Shown piece by piece: positions 46,036-56,022 of a DNA stretch of 64,000 bases (positions within the stretch are counted from its first letter, which is position 1; every line of letters starts with the position of its first letter). This DNA comes from Cellvibrio sp. PSBB006. Lineage in GTDB: Bacteria > Pseudomonadota > Gammaproteobacteria > Pseudomonadales > Cellvibrionaceae. A model generated the notes under the pieces. It was not told where the DNA came from, ran no database searches, and saw only the letters and a program-made list of their open reading frames with translations. The translations under genes were made by a program, and so were the position numbers. The DNA lies in the NCBI RefSeq assembly GCF_002162135.1, contig NZ_CP021382.1, forward strand, positions 3,594,001 to 3,658,000, written 5' to 3'.

Positions 46036-46572
46036 ATGAAACCACAAGCCTTTCTCGGCGGTCTCGCGTTGCTGTTGCTGTCCGGCCCCTTGCTTGCTGC
46101 CTGCCCTGATTATTTACAAGGTGAATATCGCCAGTTGCATTCCACCAAGGATATCGACCTGTGCAAACTGACCGAGGGCAAGCCGGTGTTGGTCGTGAAT
46201 ACAGCCAGCCACTGCGGCTACACCAAACAATTTACCGGCCTGGAAGCGCTGAGCCAGAAGTACCGCGATGAGGGGCTGGTGGTGGTGGGCTTCGCCAGTG
46301 ACGACTTTAATCAGGAAGCTAAGAACGAAGAGGAAGCGGCCACTATCTGCTTTGAAAACTTCGGTGTGACCTTCACCATGTTTGCGCCCACCCATGTGCG
46401 CGGCGATGAAGCCAACCCCTTGTTTAAATCCCTGGCAAAAGCCACCAGTGAGCCCAAGTGGAATTTCAACAAATACCTGTTGGATAAAGACGGCAAGATC
46501 ATTGAGCACTTCGGTAGCAGCGTTAAGCCCGAAGATAAGGCATTGACCGGCGCCATAGAGAAACTGCTGTAA
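46036..46572 (+). CDS. Periplasmic glutathione peroxidase family protein
   Basis: A 178-residue thioredoxin-fold peroxidase with a signal peptide (LLLSGPLLA|ACPD). The active site is VVNTASHCGYTKQFTGLEAL with Cys rather than Sec; a Gln-containing segment (VVVGFASDDFNQEAK) and KWNFNKYLLDKDGKII complete the family pattern. The usual FPSNQF segment is altered. It reduces peroxides in the periplasm, probably using thioredoxin-like donors. GAGG lies before the ATG. Confidence 0.9.
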   Translation: MKPQAFLGGLALLLLSGPLLAACPDYLQGEYRQLHSTKDIDLCKLTEGKPVLVVNTASHCGYTKQFTGLEALSQKYRDEGLVVVGFASDDFNQEAKNEEEAATICFENFGVTFTMFAPTHVRGDEANPLFKSLAKATSEPKWNFNKYLLDKDGKIIEHFGSSVKPEDKALTGAIEKLL

Positions 46573-46586
46573 TCGACATCACTCCA

Positions 46587-46613
46587 CCTGGCCCTGCTTC
46601 TTCAAGGGCCAGG
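46587..46613 (+). terminator. Hairpin after the peroxidase gene
   Basis: CCTGGCCCT / AGGGCCAGG, a perfect 9-bp stem with a 9-base loop, 14 bases after the stop. The T-run is poor, so strength is uncertain. Confidence 0.55.
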
Positions 46614-46938
46614 TTCGGCTAACCTGCCTAATCCGCTATATGACAAAGTTCCTCAACCAAATGTGACGTACTAGAATATTTTTGTCGTCATTCTTTGTCT
46701 TTTTATAGCCAATTCTTATTTAAATTCAGAAATTTCTGAAACCGTATTCATTTCAGCGACCATCTCTTTGCCATCAAGCTGACGTTGCTCGAAGCTACCG
46801 AAGCCAGTATTGGTGCGGGTTCCATCCCCTCGGAACGTCAATAATCCCTGCAATATAAGGCTTGCTTTCTGCACTTGAACATCTGGTTCTGTGTCGCGAA
46901 ACGGCCACTGCTCCGCTGACGTAAAAATAAACTTTGCT

Positions 46939-46952
46939 TGAAACCGGTTACA
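46939..46952. promoter_or_regulatory. LacI-family operator-like palindrome upstream of TonB receptor
   Basis: TGAAACCGGTTACA is a near-perfect palindrome centred on CCGG, the classic LacI/GalR-type site. Similar sites occur near the epimerase and lacI genes. It lies about 390 bases before the receptor start. Confidence 0.6.
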
Positions 46953-47109
46953 GATTGGGCCATATTTAGGTCCATCGGCGTGGTCATATAAATCGTATGG
47001 CCTTGAGTCAGTCAAAGCTGCGCCGAAGCACGAGCAACGAACAAAACAGCAGATCACCAGAATCTGCGAACAAAGCAATAACAATAAATGCACCTGGAGA
47101 AAAACTACC

Positions 47110-47214
47110 ATGCACGCTAAAACACTGCGTAACACCTCCCTAACGCATCGCGTTAATGCAACGTGCTTAACGGCTTGTGGCCCTGCTTCGTTCCAACGAT
47201 TGCATACCGACTAA
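47110..47214 (+). CDS. Possible 34-residue leader peptide
   Basis: ATG with GGAG 13 bases upstream opens a 34-codon frame (MHAKTLRNTSLTHRVNATC, then LTACGPASFQRLHTD) between the LacI-type operator and the receptor. No family is recognised. It may be a leader ORF or chance. Confidence 0.25.
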   Translation: MHAKTLRNTSLTHRVNATCLTACGPASFQRLHTD

Positions 47215-47342
47215 ATCCCCTTTTCTGATTTTACCGCTTAAGGCTTCTGCGGCTGGTTACACATAACCGGTCCGACGGGAATCTTGTGCGCCTATTACAC
47301 CCATAAAGAAAAAAATTGCGAGATAACGATAAGAGGAAGCCC

Positions 47343-50300
47343 ATGATGTATAAAAACAGCAGTATCAACACGCGCAAAAAATTACTCGCGCTGGCAATTG
47401 GTTGTGCCTTATCCGGCGGCAACCTGCACGCGCAGGAAGAAGAGCCCATGGTGAGTGAAGACCTGGGTGAAAACATTGAAGAGATTGTGGTTCGCGGTGT
47501 GCGAGCTTCGCAGGCGAAGGCGATTGATATTAAACGCAACAATGCAAACATAGTCGATTCAATTGTGGCGGAAGATATCGGTAAATTACCAGATGTCACT
47601 ATTACCGACTCACTCCAACGTGTAACGGGTGTACAAATCAAGCGCGAAGCCAATGAGGGCACTTCCTTAAATATTCGAGGTATGCCACAAGTACTGACCA
47701 CCTTAAATGGAGAGCAATTTCTGAGCCCATGGAACATTACTGATGTAGGCGCAAATTATTCTGATGTGCCGGCGAGTATGATCAGTGGAGTTGATGTATA
47801 CAAATCGCAATCTGCATCAGCGATTGCCGGTGGTATTTCTGGTGTAGTTGACCTAAAGACAATGTCACCGCTTGATCTGAAGGAAGGAGTCACAGGCAAC
47901 ATGAGATATGAAGCGTCTCAGGGAAGCCGTTCAGATAAAGAGGTGAAGTCAGATGGGACTACCGGGAGTCGTGATCCCGATGAAAACATAAACGTATTTT
48001 TCGGATTTAACCATAATGACCGGATTGGCGTCACGCTCGGTGGATTCACTTCCACAACCTACAACGCGAATTATCAGATGTACACGAATCCGCAATTCGG
48101 ATTTTTGAATCGTAGAAACGGTACACCAACAGACCCACTTGATTTGAACGGCGACGGTGATCTGGTTAACGATTGGTATCTGGTGCCGGGAAATTACGGG
48201 GCAACATCCAGCTTTATGACGCGTGAGCGCGAAGGTGGATCTATCAGCATCGAAGCTGCGCTGAATGATAACTTTACGCTGAGAGGTGACGTTTTCTACT
48301 CCAATATGGATCAGTATGACCGAGGAGTACGCGTTGATTTTAATGGAACCAATAGTGTCGAATCTTATGAGGTTAACGGCAGCCCGGCAGACGAAGATCA
48401 GGGCCTTTATAACACACTGCAACCGGGTACTATTGTCGGTAATGGCGGTGATATTCAGTACACCGATGCTAGTGGCACTCAGCAAACAGCAACACTTCAC
48501 ACTTTACTCTATGCCAATGTGAGGTCGCCCGATTTCCAGACGGTATCCACCAACAGAATCAACCGGACCGCAGCACTCAATACCAATCTACAACTTGACT
48601 ACGATAATCAAGAAAATTTCTCGGCAAGTGTCCGTTACATTTATGCCGAAGCAGAAAAACAAAGCCGCGAAGCAAATTTTAAACAGGGCAGCCCAGCGTG
48701 GCTGTGGATTGATGAAGATGGTACAAGTGGGAAAGATCCAGTCACTCCTTACAATGTTACGGTGGATTATCGTGGAGAATTTCCCAGTTTCTCATACACA
48801 GGTGATTTATCCGATGCAAGTTTATTAGCGCTATATCAAGCGGATGCAAATGGTAATGATACCGATGCAACATTAAATGTGCTTCGCAGTGACGTTAAGT
48901 TTAGATTTGACAATGGCCTTATCGAATCTGTTGAGGCGGGCCTTCGTTACGGTGTTCGTGAAGCTGCGTATACGAGATTTTTCTACGTAACCCCCACTCA
49001 ACGCTACGCAGATGATCAACGCATTCCTATCGACAAACGAAATCAGTTGTACAGCGGTAATCAGGTTTGGCAACGTTATCCGGATTTCCGATATTTCGAT
49101 TACAACAGAGAGCTGGATGCGTTAATTGATGCTGGCTTATATAACAATGGTTTTACAGCGGATGATCCGGCAATTACCGTGTTTAACGATTTTGGACCGT
49201 TCGATGGCTTTGAGGCGGGTGTTTCTGCATTGAATCCTGCTGCATGGGATGATCCACTTGTGTTCATGAATCGCTTGTATCCCGGCACGAAAACAATTGA
49301 CGATCCTGCTTATGCATACGATGTAGAGGAAGCCTCCAACTCAGGGTACATTCAAGCTAATTTCGATGATCAGGATGGTCTGTGGGGAATTCCATATAGC
49401 GGAAATATCGGCCTTCAGATATTGCGGACTGACCGCACCGTTGAGCGAAGCGTTGTGCCTGAGGTGCTGGATATTTTCAATTCAATCGGTGCTGTCGATT
49501 ATCAACGCTTGGCGTTTGTCTACGATAAAGAAACCAAAGAGCGATCTTTCACTCAATATCTTCCTTCTTTAAATATCAACTTTTTCCCAGCGGATGATGT
49601 CATCGTGCGTTTGGGTGCAGCTAAAACGACCACCCGAAATAATCTCGAAAATGTTGGTTCGGGACTGAGTCTTTGGTACACACAATGTGCAAAAACCGAT
49701 GAAAACGGCGAGCGGGTTTTGGTGCTTGATAGCGCCGGCAACCTTGTTGGTGAAAATGTCACTTGCGTTGGTGGTGGAAGCGATCAAGGAAACATCGATA
49801 TTAAACCTTGGGAAGCGAACGTCTACAACCTGTCTACAGAATGGTATTTCGACGAAAATGCGATTCTGGGTGCAGGTCTGTTCATGGTTGATGTGTCTAC
49901 CTCCGTTCAAGGTTTTCAGGAGCGCCGCAATTTTGTAGACGCGGATGGAATTGATCGGGGCAATACCGGCAATGTATGGGTATCGCGCAACGTCAGCGCC
50001 TCGTCTCTCTACGGATTTGAACTTGGCTATAAGCAACCCTTCACTTTTTTGCCTGGCGATTATTTGAGTGCGACGGGTATCGAGTTTAACTATACCTATT
50101 CGCAAAGTGATTCCAACGATGTCGATATGGAAGGCAATGACCTGCCGCTTCCATCGAACTCAGAACATCAGTCCAACATGATTCTCTGGTATGACAAAGC
50201 TGGTCTTAACGTACGGCTCGCTTACAACTGGCGGAGTGAGGAATATGACGGTCGCGTTGGCTTGAACACCAGCGGTGAGCCTCTCAACTTGGGTAATTGG

Positions 50301-50486
50301 TACGAGCCAGTGGGGTATCTGGATATGTCTATGAGTTACTGGATTAACGAACACGTGAGTATCTACGCGAATGGTACAAACCTTACCGAGGAAAGCCGGA
50401 AGAGCTATGCACAATTCGAGAGCCAGGTTAATAACATATGGGTACAAGAACGCCGGTTTGCTGTCGGTATAACGCTTGCTCTTTAA
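47343..50486 (+). CDS. TonB-dependent receptor (Caulobacter/Xanthomonas type)
   Basis: From the ATG at 47343 (AGAGGAAG upstream) the protein has 1047 residues with a signal peptide (cleavage near LHA|QEEE). The TonB-box-like IEEIVVRGVRASQ precedes a plug domain (VAEDIGKLPDVTITDSLQRVTGVQI, LNIRGMPQVLTTLNGEQF, GVDVYKSQSASAIAGGISGVVDLKT) and a 22-strand-type barrel ending RRFAVGITLAL. This is the large receptor type used for carbohydrate uptake in polysaccharide degraders. The ligand is unknown, but the next gene (GH5_8-like binding lipoprotein) and shared operator suggest manno-oligosaccharides. It is likely co-transcribed with that lipoprotein (about 95-base gap). Confidence 0.92.
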   Translation: MMYKNSSINTRKKLLALAIGCALSGGNLHAQEEEPMVSEDLGENIEEIVVRGVRASQAKAIDIKRNNANIVDSIVAEDIGKLPDVTITDSLQRVTGVQIKREANEGTSLNIRGMPQVLTTLNGEQFLSPWNITDVGANYSDVPASMISGVDVYKSQSASAIAGGISGVVDLKTMSPLDLKEGVTGNMRYEASQGSRSDKEVKSDGTTGSRDPDENINVFFGFNHNDRIGVTLGGFTSTTYNANYQMYTNPQFGFLNRRNGTPTDPLDLNGDGDLVNDWYLVPGNYGATSSFMTREREGGSISIEAALNDNFTLRGDVFYSNMDQYDRGVRVDFNGTNSVESYEVNGSPADEDQGLYNTLQPGTIVGNGGDIQYTDASGTQQTATLHTLLYANVRSPDFQTVSTNRINRTAALNTNLQLDYDNQENFSASVRYIYAEAEKQSREANFKQGSPAWLWIDEDGTSGKDPVTPYNVTVDYRGEFPSFSYTGDLSDASLLALYQADANGNDTDATLNVLRSDVKFRFDNGLIESVEAGLRYGVREAAYTRFFYVTPTQRYADDQRIPIDKRNQLYSGNQVWQRYPDFRYFDYNRELDALIDAGLYNNGFTADDPAITVFNDFGPFDGFEAGVSALNPAAWDDPLVFMNRLYPGTKTIDDPAYAYDVEEASNSGYIQANFDDQDGLWGIPYSGNIGLQILRTDRTVERSVVPEVLDIFNSIGAVDYQRLAFVYDKETKERSFTQYLPSLNINFFPADDVIVRLGAAKTTTRNNLENVGSGLSLWYTQCAKTDENGERVLVLDSAGNLVGENVTCVGGGSDQGNIDIKPWEANVYNLSTEWYFDENAILGAGLFMVDVSTSVQGFQERRNFVDADGIDRGNTGNVWVSRNVSASSLYGFELGYKQPFTFLPGDYLSATGIEFNYTYSQSDSNDVDMEGNDLPLPSNSEHQSNMILWYDKAGLNVRLAYNWRSEEYDGRVGLNTSGEPLNLGNWYEPVGYLDMSMSYWINEHVSIYANGTNLTEESRKSYAQFESQVNNIWVQERRFAVGITLAL

Positions 50487-50582
50487 ATACTAAGTAACAG
50501 GTACGACTAATTTCTGCAAAAGAATAACAGTCGCAGAGAAATTCCAGTGCTCAAAATGCATTTTAAAATTCGGAGTTTGATT

Positions 50583-53213
50583 ATGAAATTACGGCTAAGT
50601 TACACAGCATTTTTGACGAGTATTCTATTGCTGCAAGCATGCGGTGGCGGCGGTGGTGGAAACCTTCTTTCAGATGATTCGGATCGTGATCCTCTGGTGC
50701 CGCCGCCAGGTGTCGACGATGGTTCTGATCGTCCAAGACCTCCGGAGAACGCTGCAGTTATAACCACCGATGAAATGTTTCTTTATGACGTTGCTAATGA
50801 GCGGATATTTTTACGGGGCATTGACCTACACTTTGCGGAAAAACCTGTTGAACGCATCAATGGCATAGCCGCAATCAGTGACACTAGTGCTAACGTTGTG
50901 CGCCTGCAACTTGATGCAAACACGACGGATGTGCAGCTCGAAGGCGCATTGGCCAAGGTGATTGAAAATGGGATGCTTGCCGTCATTAGCTTGGTGGACA
51001 CTGAAAAGCTTCAGTGCGTGGATAACAATGAGTTTTTGCTGAGTGCGGTAGATGATCTGTGGCTTAACAAGTGGCTTCCGGTGATCGCGCAAGATCGCTT
51101 CCAGTCTCGTGTAATGATTAACATCGCGAGCGGATGGGGGCCAGCGAATATTTTCAACTCCGACAGCTTGGGGTACGCACAGTACATTGACACTTACAAA
51201 GCATTAATTCGTAAGTTCCGTATCGCGGGTTTCAAACTTCCTCTGGTTATTGATGCGCCGGGTTGTGGCTCAGATTACAACGCATTTCTCGCCGGGCGAG
51301 CCCAAGAGCTGTTGGCATCTGATCAGGAAAAAAATATTGTTCTTTCTGTTAACGCAGATGGATCACGCTGGAATACGGCGGACAAAGTGCTTTACGCCGC
51401 AACGCAATTAACCAATCAAAGAGTACCTTACATTTTGAGCGGGATATCTGGGTCAGGCGTGGGCGAGAATCCTGTTGACCACATGGACATTATGCAAAAA
51501 GCCAAAGGCGATCTGGCAGTTGGATTAAGTTTTCCATGGCAATCAACGGAAGATATGTCAGCTTATGTCATGACTTTGAATGATCCCATTGATTTGCGTT
51601 TTGGTGCGGCGATGTCCGTCAATGTTTACTTGAGCCGGGTACTTATGCAATTTGTTAACCCTGGGGATGGTAAGTTCGAGCCTACCGGAGAACTAAGCAT
51701 TGCTTTATATGCTAAGGACACGAATGGCAATGCCATGACGGTCGGAACAACCCAGGCAAAAGATATTCGTCCTAACGTATGGGGCGAACTACGCTATGAC
51801 TTCCCGAGATATGCCGCAGATCCTTCGATGTTGTTAAATGGTTCAACAGATTTTGATTTATCGGCAGTGACGGCACTTGGTTTTCAAATACTTGCTAATG
51901 GCAAACCCGTCAATATTGACGGTCGGATCGGACTGGATGATTTGCAAGTTTACCCAGGGGTTACGCCGGTATATATGGCCACCTTCGACAGTTCAGTAGA
52001 AGGGTGGTCAGTTGCGTGGGGGCCTGGTGCAGTTGGCCAACAAGACGGTGCTCTGACAATCATGCCAACCGATGCCGGAGACTTTGCGCTGGCGCTACCA
52101 ACTGACCTTGCTGGTGCAATTGATTTTGATAAGGAATTGACTGCAAAGGTTAATATTTTTCTTCCAGAAGAATATAGCGGAGATGAGCTTTGGCTTAATT
52201 TATATGGCCAGTTTGGCGCAGACTGGAGTGGATGGGGTTCGGCGCAGCTTAGTGCTGCGGCACTTGTTGCTGGCCAGTGGACCGAGCTCACTACCACCTT
52301 CAGACTTGACGAGAACTTGGACTTTACAACGGTGCAGCGATTCGGGCTTCAGGTGGGAGGGTATGTAATGCCTAAAACCCAGCCCATCTTGATCGACTCA
52401 TTCATTATCGAAGATCCGCTTGCGCGACCCACCAAGACGATCATTGCGTCGCAATACAAAGCATCGTTCAGTAGCGGGACTGAGGGTTTTGAGCCTGCGT
52501 GGGGAACAGAAGTAACGGTTGCTCAGGTTGATGGTGAGTTACTGGCAACTGTGCCCGTAAATAGCGCTGCGGCCGTTAATAAGGCGGACATTCAGGGCGT
52601 TCAGGAAGTCGATTTTTCCGGTGGTATTTCTGTGAAGGCTCGGATATTCGTGTCGGAAGGATTTACCGGAGAAAATTTCTGGTTCAAATTCTTCTTTCAA
52701 GACGGCCAATGGAATCACATGGATCTGGAGCCAACATTAGCTGCCGCTGATTTGATAGAAGGCGAGTGGAACGATGTTGAGTTTTCGGTGAATCAATACC
52801 CGGCCAACTTCTCTCGTTCTTTGTCGCCCAATATGTTTGCGTTTCAGGTTGGAGGTAACGCCGTAGCAGGAACAATTAAGCTGGACGACATAGAAATTCT
52901 TGGTGAAGTTAAAATTGACGATACGCAGCCGATGATGACGATTGACTTCTCAACACCGGAACAATTGGAAAGCTTTGCGCCGGACACATCATTGAGTACT
53001 TTCAGCGAATCTGTTTTGTCGACAGCAAAAATGTCAGCTTGGAAAATCGTACCCTTTGGGTGGATTGCGACTACTTGGGTTGGTAGTGGAGAAAGCGAGG
53101 GGCTGAGCATTTCCTCATCTGAAGATTTGATGCAGCTTACACCCCGTGGCGAAGAGATTGTGAATGGTGAAGGAGGTATAACCGAAACATCCGAGGCGGT
53201 TTCTTTCGAGTAG
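50583..53213 (+). CDS. GH5-like lipoprotein with lost catalytic residues and beta-sandwich modules
   Basis: From the ATG at 50583 (GGAG 7 bases upstream) the protein has 876 residues with lipobox LLQAC (Cys20). Residues ~60-325 align by eye with family 5 (subfamily 8-like) mannanase barrels: RIFLRGIDLHF, VMINIASGWGPANIF, TYKALIRKFRIAGFKLPLVIDAPG and NIVLSVNADG. In active enzymes the segment reads NIANEWG and a GEFG-type strand carries the nucleophile. Here they are NIASGWG (180-186) and ILSGISGSG (284-292), so both catalytic Glu are absent. The rest (~340-785) contains three beta-sandwich modules (WSVAWGPGAVGQQDG, FEPAWGTEVTVAQVDG) like family 11/27/30-type CBMs. It is read as a surface glycan-binding lipoprotein serving the adjacent TonB receptor. 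Confidence 0.72.
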   Translation: MKLRLSYTAFLTSILLLQACGGGGGGNLLSDDSDRDPLVPPPGVDDGSDRPRPPENAAVITTDEMFLYDVANERIFLRGIDLHFAEKPVERINGIAAISDTSANVVRLQLDANTTDVQLEGALAKVIENGMLAVISLVDTEKLQCVDNNEFLLSAVDDLWLNKWLPVIAQDRFQSRVMINIASGWGPANIFNSDSLGYAQYIDTYKALIRKFRIAGFKLPLVIDAPGCGSDYNAFLAGRAQELLASDQEKNIVLSVNADGSRWNTADKVLYAATQLTNQRVPYILSGISGSGVGENPVDHMDIMQKAKGDLAVGLSFPWQSTEDMSAYVMTLNDPIDLRFGAAMSVNVYLSRVLMQFVNPGDGKFEPTGELSIALYAKDTNGNAMTVGTTQAKDIRPNVWGELRYDFPRYAADPSMLLNGSTDFDLSAVTALGFQILANGKPVNIDGRIGLDDLQVYPGVTPVYMATFDSSVEGWSVAWGPGAVGQQDGALTIMPTDAGDFALALPTDLAGAIDFDKELTAKVNIFLPEEYSGDELWLNLYGQFGADWSGWGSAQLSAAALVAGQWTELTTTFRLDENLDFTTVQRFGLQVGGYVMPKTQPILIDSFIIEDPLARPTKTIIASQYKASFSSGTEGFEPAWGTEVTVAQVDGELLATVPVNSAAAVNKADIQGVQEVDFSGGISVKARIFVSEGFTGENFWFKFFFQDGQWNHMDLEPTLAAADLIEGEWNDVEFSVNQYPANFSRSLSPNMFAFQVGGNAVAGTIKLDDIEILGEVKIDDTQPMMTIDFSTPEQLESFAPDTSLSTFSESVLSTAKMSAWKIVPFGWIATTWVGSGESEGLSISSSEDLMQLTPRGEEIVNGEGGITETSEAVSFE

Positions 53214-53232
53214 ATTACATTCAATATCCATC

Positions 53233-53260
53233 AAGCCTCGCATTATTGCGGGGCTTTTTA
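53233..53260 (+). terminator. Terminator after the receptor/lipoprotein pair
   Basis: AAGCCTCGC / GCGGGGCTT stem (one T.G pair) with a 6-base loop and a T-run, 20 bases past the stop. Confidence 0.82.
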
Positions 53261-53438
53261 TTTCTACTGCTTCTAGTCCATCCAACCCTAAACCCCACTT
53301 TACGCGCCTATCCATACAAATAAGTTATAAATAATGCGCCAACTTAGCGCTGTCTCTTCTCAAGCCTCGCCTATACTTGTGACTAATGCCCGCTCACTCT
53401 TGAGGGGTGATCTGTCATTTTGTCGAAAGAAGAACTCA

Positions 53439-55985
53439 ATGGAACGCAATGTATTACGCACCTTGGGCGATAACACCCCGGATTTGATTTACACGAAAGA
53501 CCGTCAGGGGCGCTTTACCTTTGGCAATATGGCTTTCCTGCGCATGGCGGGTGCTGCCTCGCTCGACGATATACTGGGCAAGAACGATTTTGATCTGAAT
53601 CCCCCGGATCTCGCGCAGGGTTATGCGGATGATGACCAGGCTGTGATGCGTTCCGGTGAGCCCCTGGTGGACCGCGAAGAAATTATTGTGGACGCGAAAA
53701 CCGGCGAGTCGCGCTGGCATTCGACTACCAAGGTGCCGCTGCGTGATGATGCCGGCAATATCATCGGCACTGTCGGTATTACCCGGGATATTACCGCCAG
53801 CAAACGCGCGGCGCTTCAGGTGCGCCAGCTCAATGCCGAGCTGGAAGAACGCGTAGCCGCGCGCACGGCGGAGTTGCAAGCGTTGAGTGAGGTACTAGCC
53901 TACGAGCGTAACTTAATGCGTATTCTGGTGGATTCGGTACCCGACAGTATCTTTGCCAAAGACACCCGGAGTAAATTCCTGTTGGCGAACAATGCCGTAG
54001 CACGCGGCATGGGTGCTACGCCGCAGGATCTGTTGGGCAAAGATGATTTTGCTTTCTTTCCGCAGGACATGGCGCAACGCTTCTATGATGATGAACAGCG
54101 GCTTCTGCAAACCGGCGAACCTCTGCTCAACCAGGAAGAGCCGGCAGTCAATAACCAGACCGGCAAGATGCGTTGGTTGCTGACCAGCAAGTTGCCAGTG
54201 CGCAACGAAGCAGGGGAGATAGTCGGGCTCGTGGGCATCGGCCGCGATATCACCCTGCGCCGCGAAGCAGAGCTAGCGCTGCGTGAAAGTGAAGAGCGCT
54301 TTCGCAGCCTCACCGAACTCTCCTCGGATTGGTATTGGGAACAGAATGCACAGCTCGCCTTCGTTGAGTTGGAAGATCCCAATGGCAAATCCGGTTTCCA
54401 GCGCGACCAGCTTGTGGGGAAAACCCTGCACGATTTACCCACCACTGAAATCTTGTCCGGTTCATGGGAAGAGCACCAGGCTCTGGTGGCAGAACGCAAA
54501 CCTTTCCGTGATCTGGAATTGCGCCACGTAAAAGACAACGGTCGAGCGTGCTACCTCAGTCTGACTGGCTTGCCAGCATTCACCGCCAGTGGCGAATTTC
54601 GTGGTTATCGCGGCATCGGTCGCGACATTACCGACCGCAAGACGTCGGAAGAACGCATCCAGTATCTCGCCACTCACGACAGCCTGACCTCATTACCCAA
54701 CCGCTTCATGTTTAGCGAAATCCTCAATCTCGCCATCGAATCGGCGCGGCGCAATTCGCGCAAACTGGCGGTGCTGTTTATTGATCTGGATCGCTTTAAA
54801 AATATCAACGACACCCTTGGGCACGAAGCGGGCGATTTGTTGCTGAATGAGATGGCGGGCCGTTTCAAGCAATGCCTGCGCGCGAGTGATGTGGTGGGGC
54901 GTTTGGGTGGCGATGAATTTGTCATCCTGATCCAGGAGCTGAACGATCCAGAACAGGCGGCCACGGTTGCACGCAAGATTTTATCGGCGGCGGTGAAGCC
55001 GGTATCGGTTTACGGTCAGGAATGTCGGGTGACGGCCAGCATCGGCATCTGTCTCTTCCCCGACGATGCCGACGATGAACATACCATCATGAAGAACGCG
55101 GACATCGCCATGTACCGCGCTAAGGAAGAGGGCAAGAATAATTACCAGTTTTATTCGCCCGACATCAAAGCCCGCTCGCTTGAGCGGCTCATCATGGAAA
55201 ACAATTTACGCCTGGCGTTGGAGCGCAATGAGTTCTTCCTGCACTACCAGGCCAAGCGCAACCTGAAAACCGGTGAGATCGCCGGTGTTGAAGCCCTGGT
55301 GCGCTGGCAGCATCCTCAGCTGGGCATAGTGTCACCAGCCCAATTTATTCCCCTGGCAGAAGAGACAGGTCTGATTGTGTTGATCGGGCGTTGGGTATTA
55401 AAAACCGCCTGCGAACAAAATGTGGCCTGGATGAAGCAAGGATTACCGCCCTTGTGCATGGCGGTCAATTTATCTGTGCGGCAATTTTTTGATGAGCATT
55501 TGATCAGCGATGTGGCCGCCGCCCTGGAAGAATCCGGCATGGAGCCTGGGTTGTTGGAGATGGAAATTACCGAAGGCATGGTCATGCAGGATGCGGAACG
55601 CGCGATTCGTATTTTGTCGGCGATCAAGAGCCTGGGCGTGCGCCTGGCTATCGACGACTTCGGTGTAGGCTACTCGTCCCTCGCGCAGATCAAACGCTTC
55701 CCTATCGATACCCTGAAAGTGGACAGTTCCTTTATCCGCGATATTCCGCAAAATCGTGAAGATCGCGCGATTACCGAGGCCATCATCGCCATGGGTAAAA
55801 CCCTGAGCCTGACGGTGATTGCCGAAGGCGTTGAAACCAAAGAGCAGGAGACCTTCCTGCGCGACCACGCCTGCGACCAGTCCCAGGGGTATTACTTCAG
55901 TAAACCCATCGCGCCGGAAGAGTTCGTGACCTTTATGCGCCAGCAAACACCAGCGCTGGCGTCTTACATCAACGGCAAAAACTAG
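53439..55985 (+). CDS. PAS-PAS-PAS-GGDEF-EAL cyclic-di-GMP protein
   Basis: A cytosolic protein of 848 residues from the ATG at 53439 (frame open to 53334). Three PAS domains (first two start NTPDLIYTKDRQGRF and SVPDSIFAKDTRSKF) are separated by a short coiled coil (LNAELEERVAARTAELQAL). The cyclase domain has RASD (I-site), then GRLGGDEFVIL, an intact GGDEF. The phosphodiesterase has VEALVRWQHP, EITEGMVM, DDFGVGYSSL and FAEGVET-like VIAEGVET, so it looks catalytically complete. No membrane segment is seen. It may make or break c-di-GMP in response to a ligand or redox signal. Confidence 0.92.
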   Translation: MERNVLRTLGDNTPDLIYTKDRQGRFTFGNMAFLRMAGAASLDDILGKNDFDLNPPDLAQGYADDDQAVMRSGEPLVDREEIIVDAKTGESRWHSTTKVPLRDDAGNIIGTVGITRDITASKRAALQVRQLNAELEERVAARTAELQALSEVLAYERNLMRILVDSVPDSIFAKDTRSKFLLANNAVARGMGATPQDLLGKDDFAFFPQDMAQRFYDDEQRLLQTGEPLLNQEEPAVNNQTGKMRWLLTSKLPVRNEAGEIVGLVGIGRDITLRREAELALRESEERFRSLTELSSDWYWEQNAQLAFVELEDPNGKSGFQRDQLVGKTLHDLPTTEILSGSWEEHQALVAERKPFRDLELRHVKDNGRACYLSLTGLPAFTASGEFRGYRGIGRDITDRKTSEERIQYLATHDSLTSLPNRFMFSEILNLAIESARRNSRKLAVLFIDLDRFKNINDTLGHEAGDLLLNEMAGRFKQCLRASDVVGRLGGDEFVILIQELNDPEQAATVARKILSAAVKPVSVYGQECRVTASIGICLFPDDADDEHTIMKNADIAMYRAKEEGKNNYQFYSPDIKARSLERLIMENNLRLALERNEFFLHYQAKRNLKTGEIAGVEALVRWQHPQLGIVSPAQFIPLAEETGLIVLIGRWVLKTACEQNVAWMKQGLPPLCMAVNLSVRQFFDEHLISDVAAALEESGMEPGLLEMEITEGMVMQDAERAIRILSAIKSLGVRLAIDDFGVGYSSLAQIKRFPIDTLKVDSSFIRDIPQNREDRAITEAIIAMGKTLSLTVIAEGVETKEQETFLRDHACDQSQGYYFSKPIAPEEFVTFMRQQTPALASYINGKN

Positions 55986-56022
55986 GGAACCTCTTTGTCG
56001 GTCTAATTAGACGTGAACTTTT

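Larger units (their letters stand above)
46614..47342. other. Long intergenic region upstream of the TonB-dependent receptor
   Basis: About 730 bases without a convincing gene. It holds a LacI-type operator (46939-46952), a possible 34-codon ORF (47110-47214) and an inverted repeat CTGGTTA-CACA-TAACCGG (47253-47270) about 70 bases before the receptor start. A minus-strand frame (46716-47135) crosses the operator and is not accepted as a gene. Confidence 0.6.

Noticed and set aside
46716..47135. 139-residue minus-strand ORF between the peroxidase and the TonB receptor
   Set aside because: Its coding sequence runs straight through a LacI-type operator (46939-46952), it has no recognisable domain, and it lies where the receptor promoter is expected.
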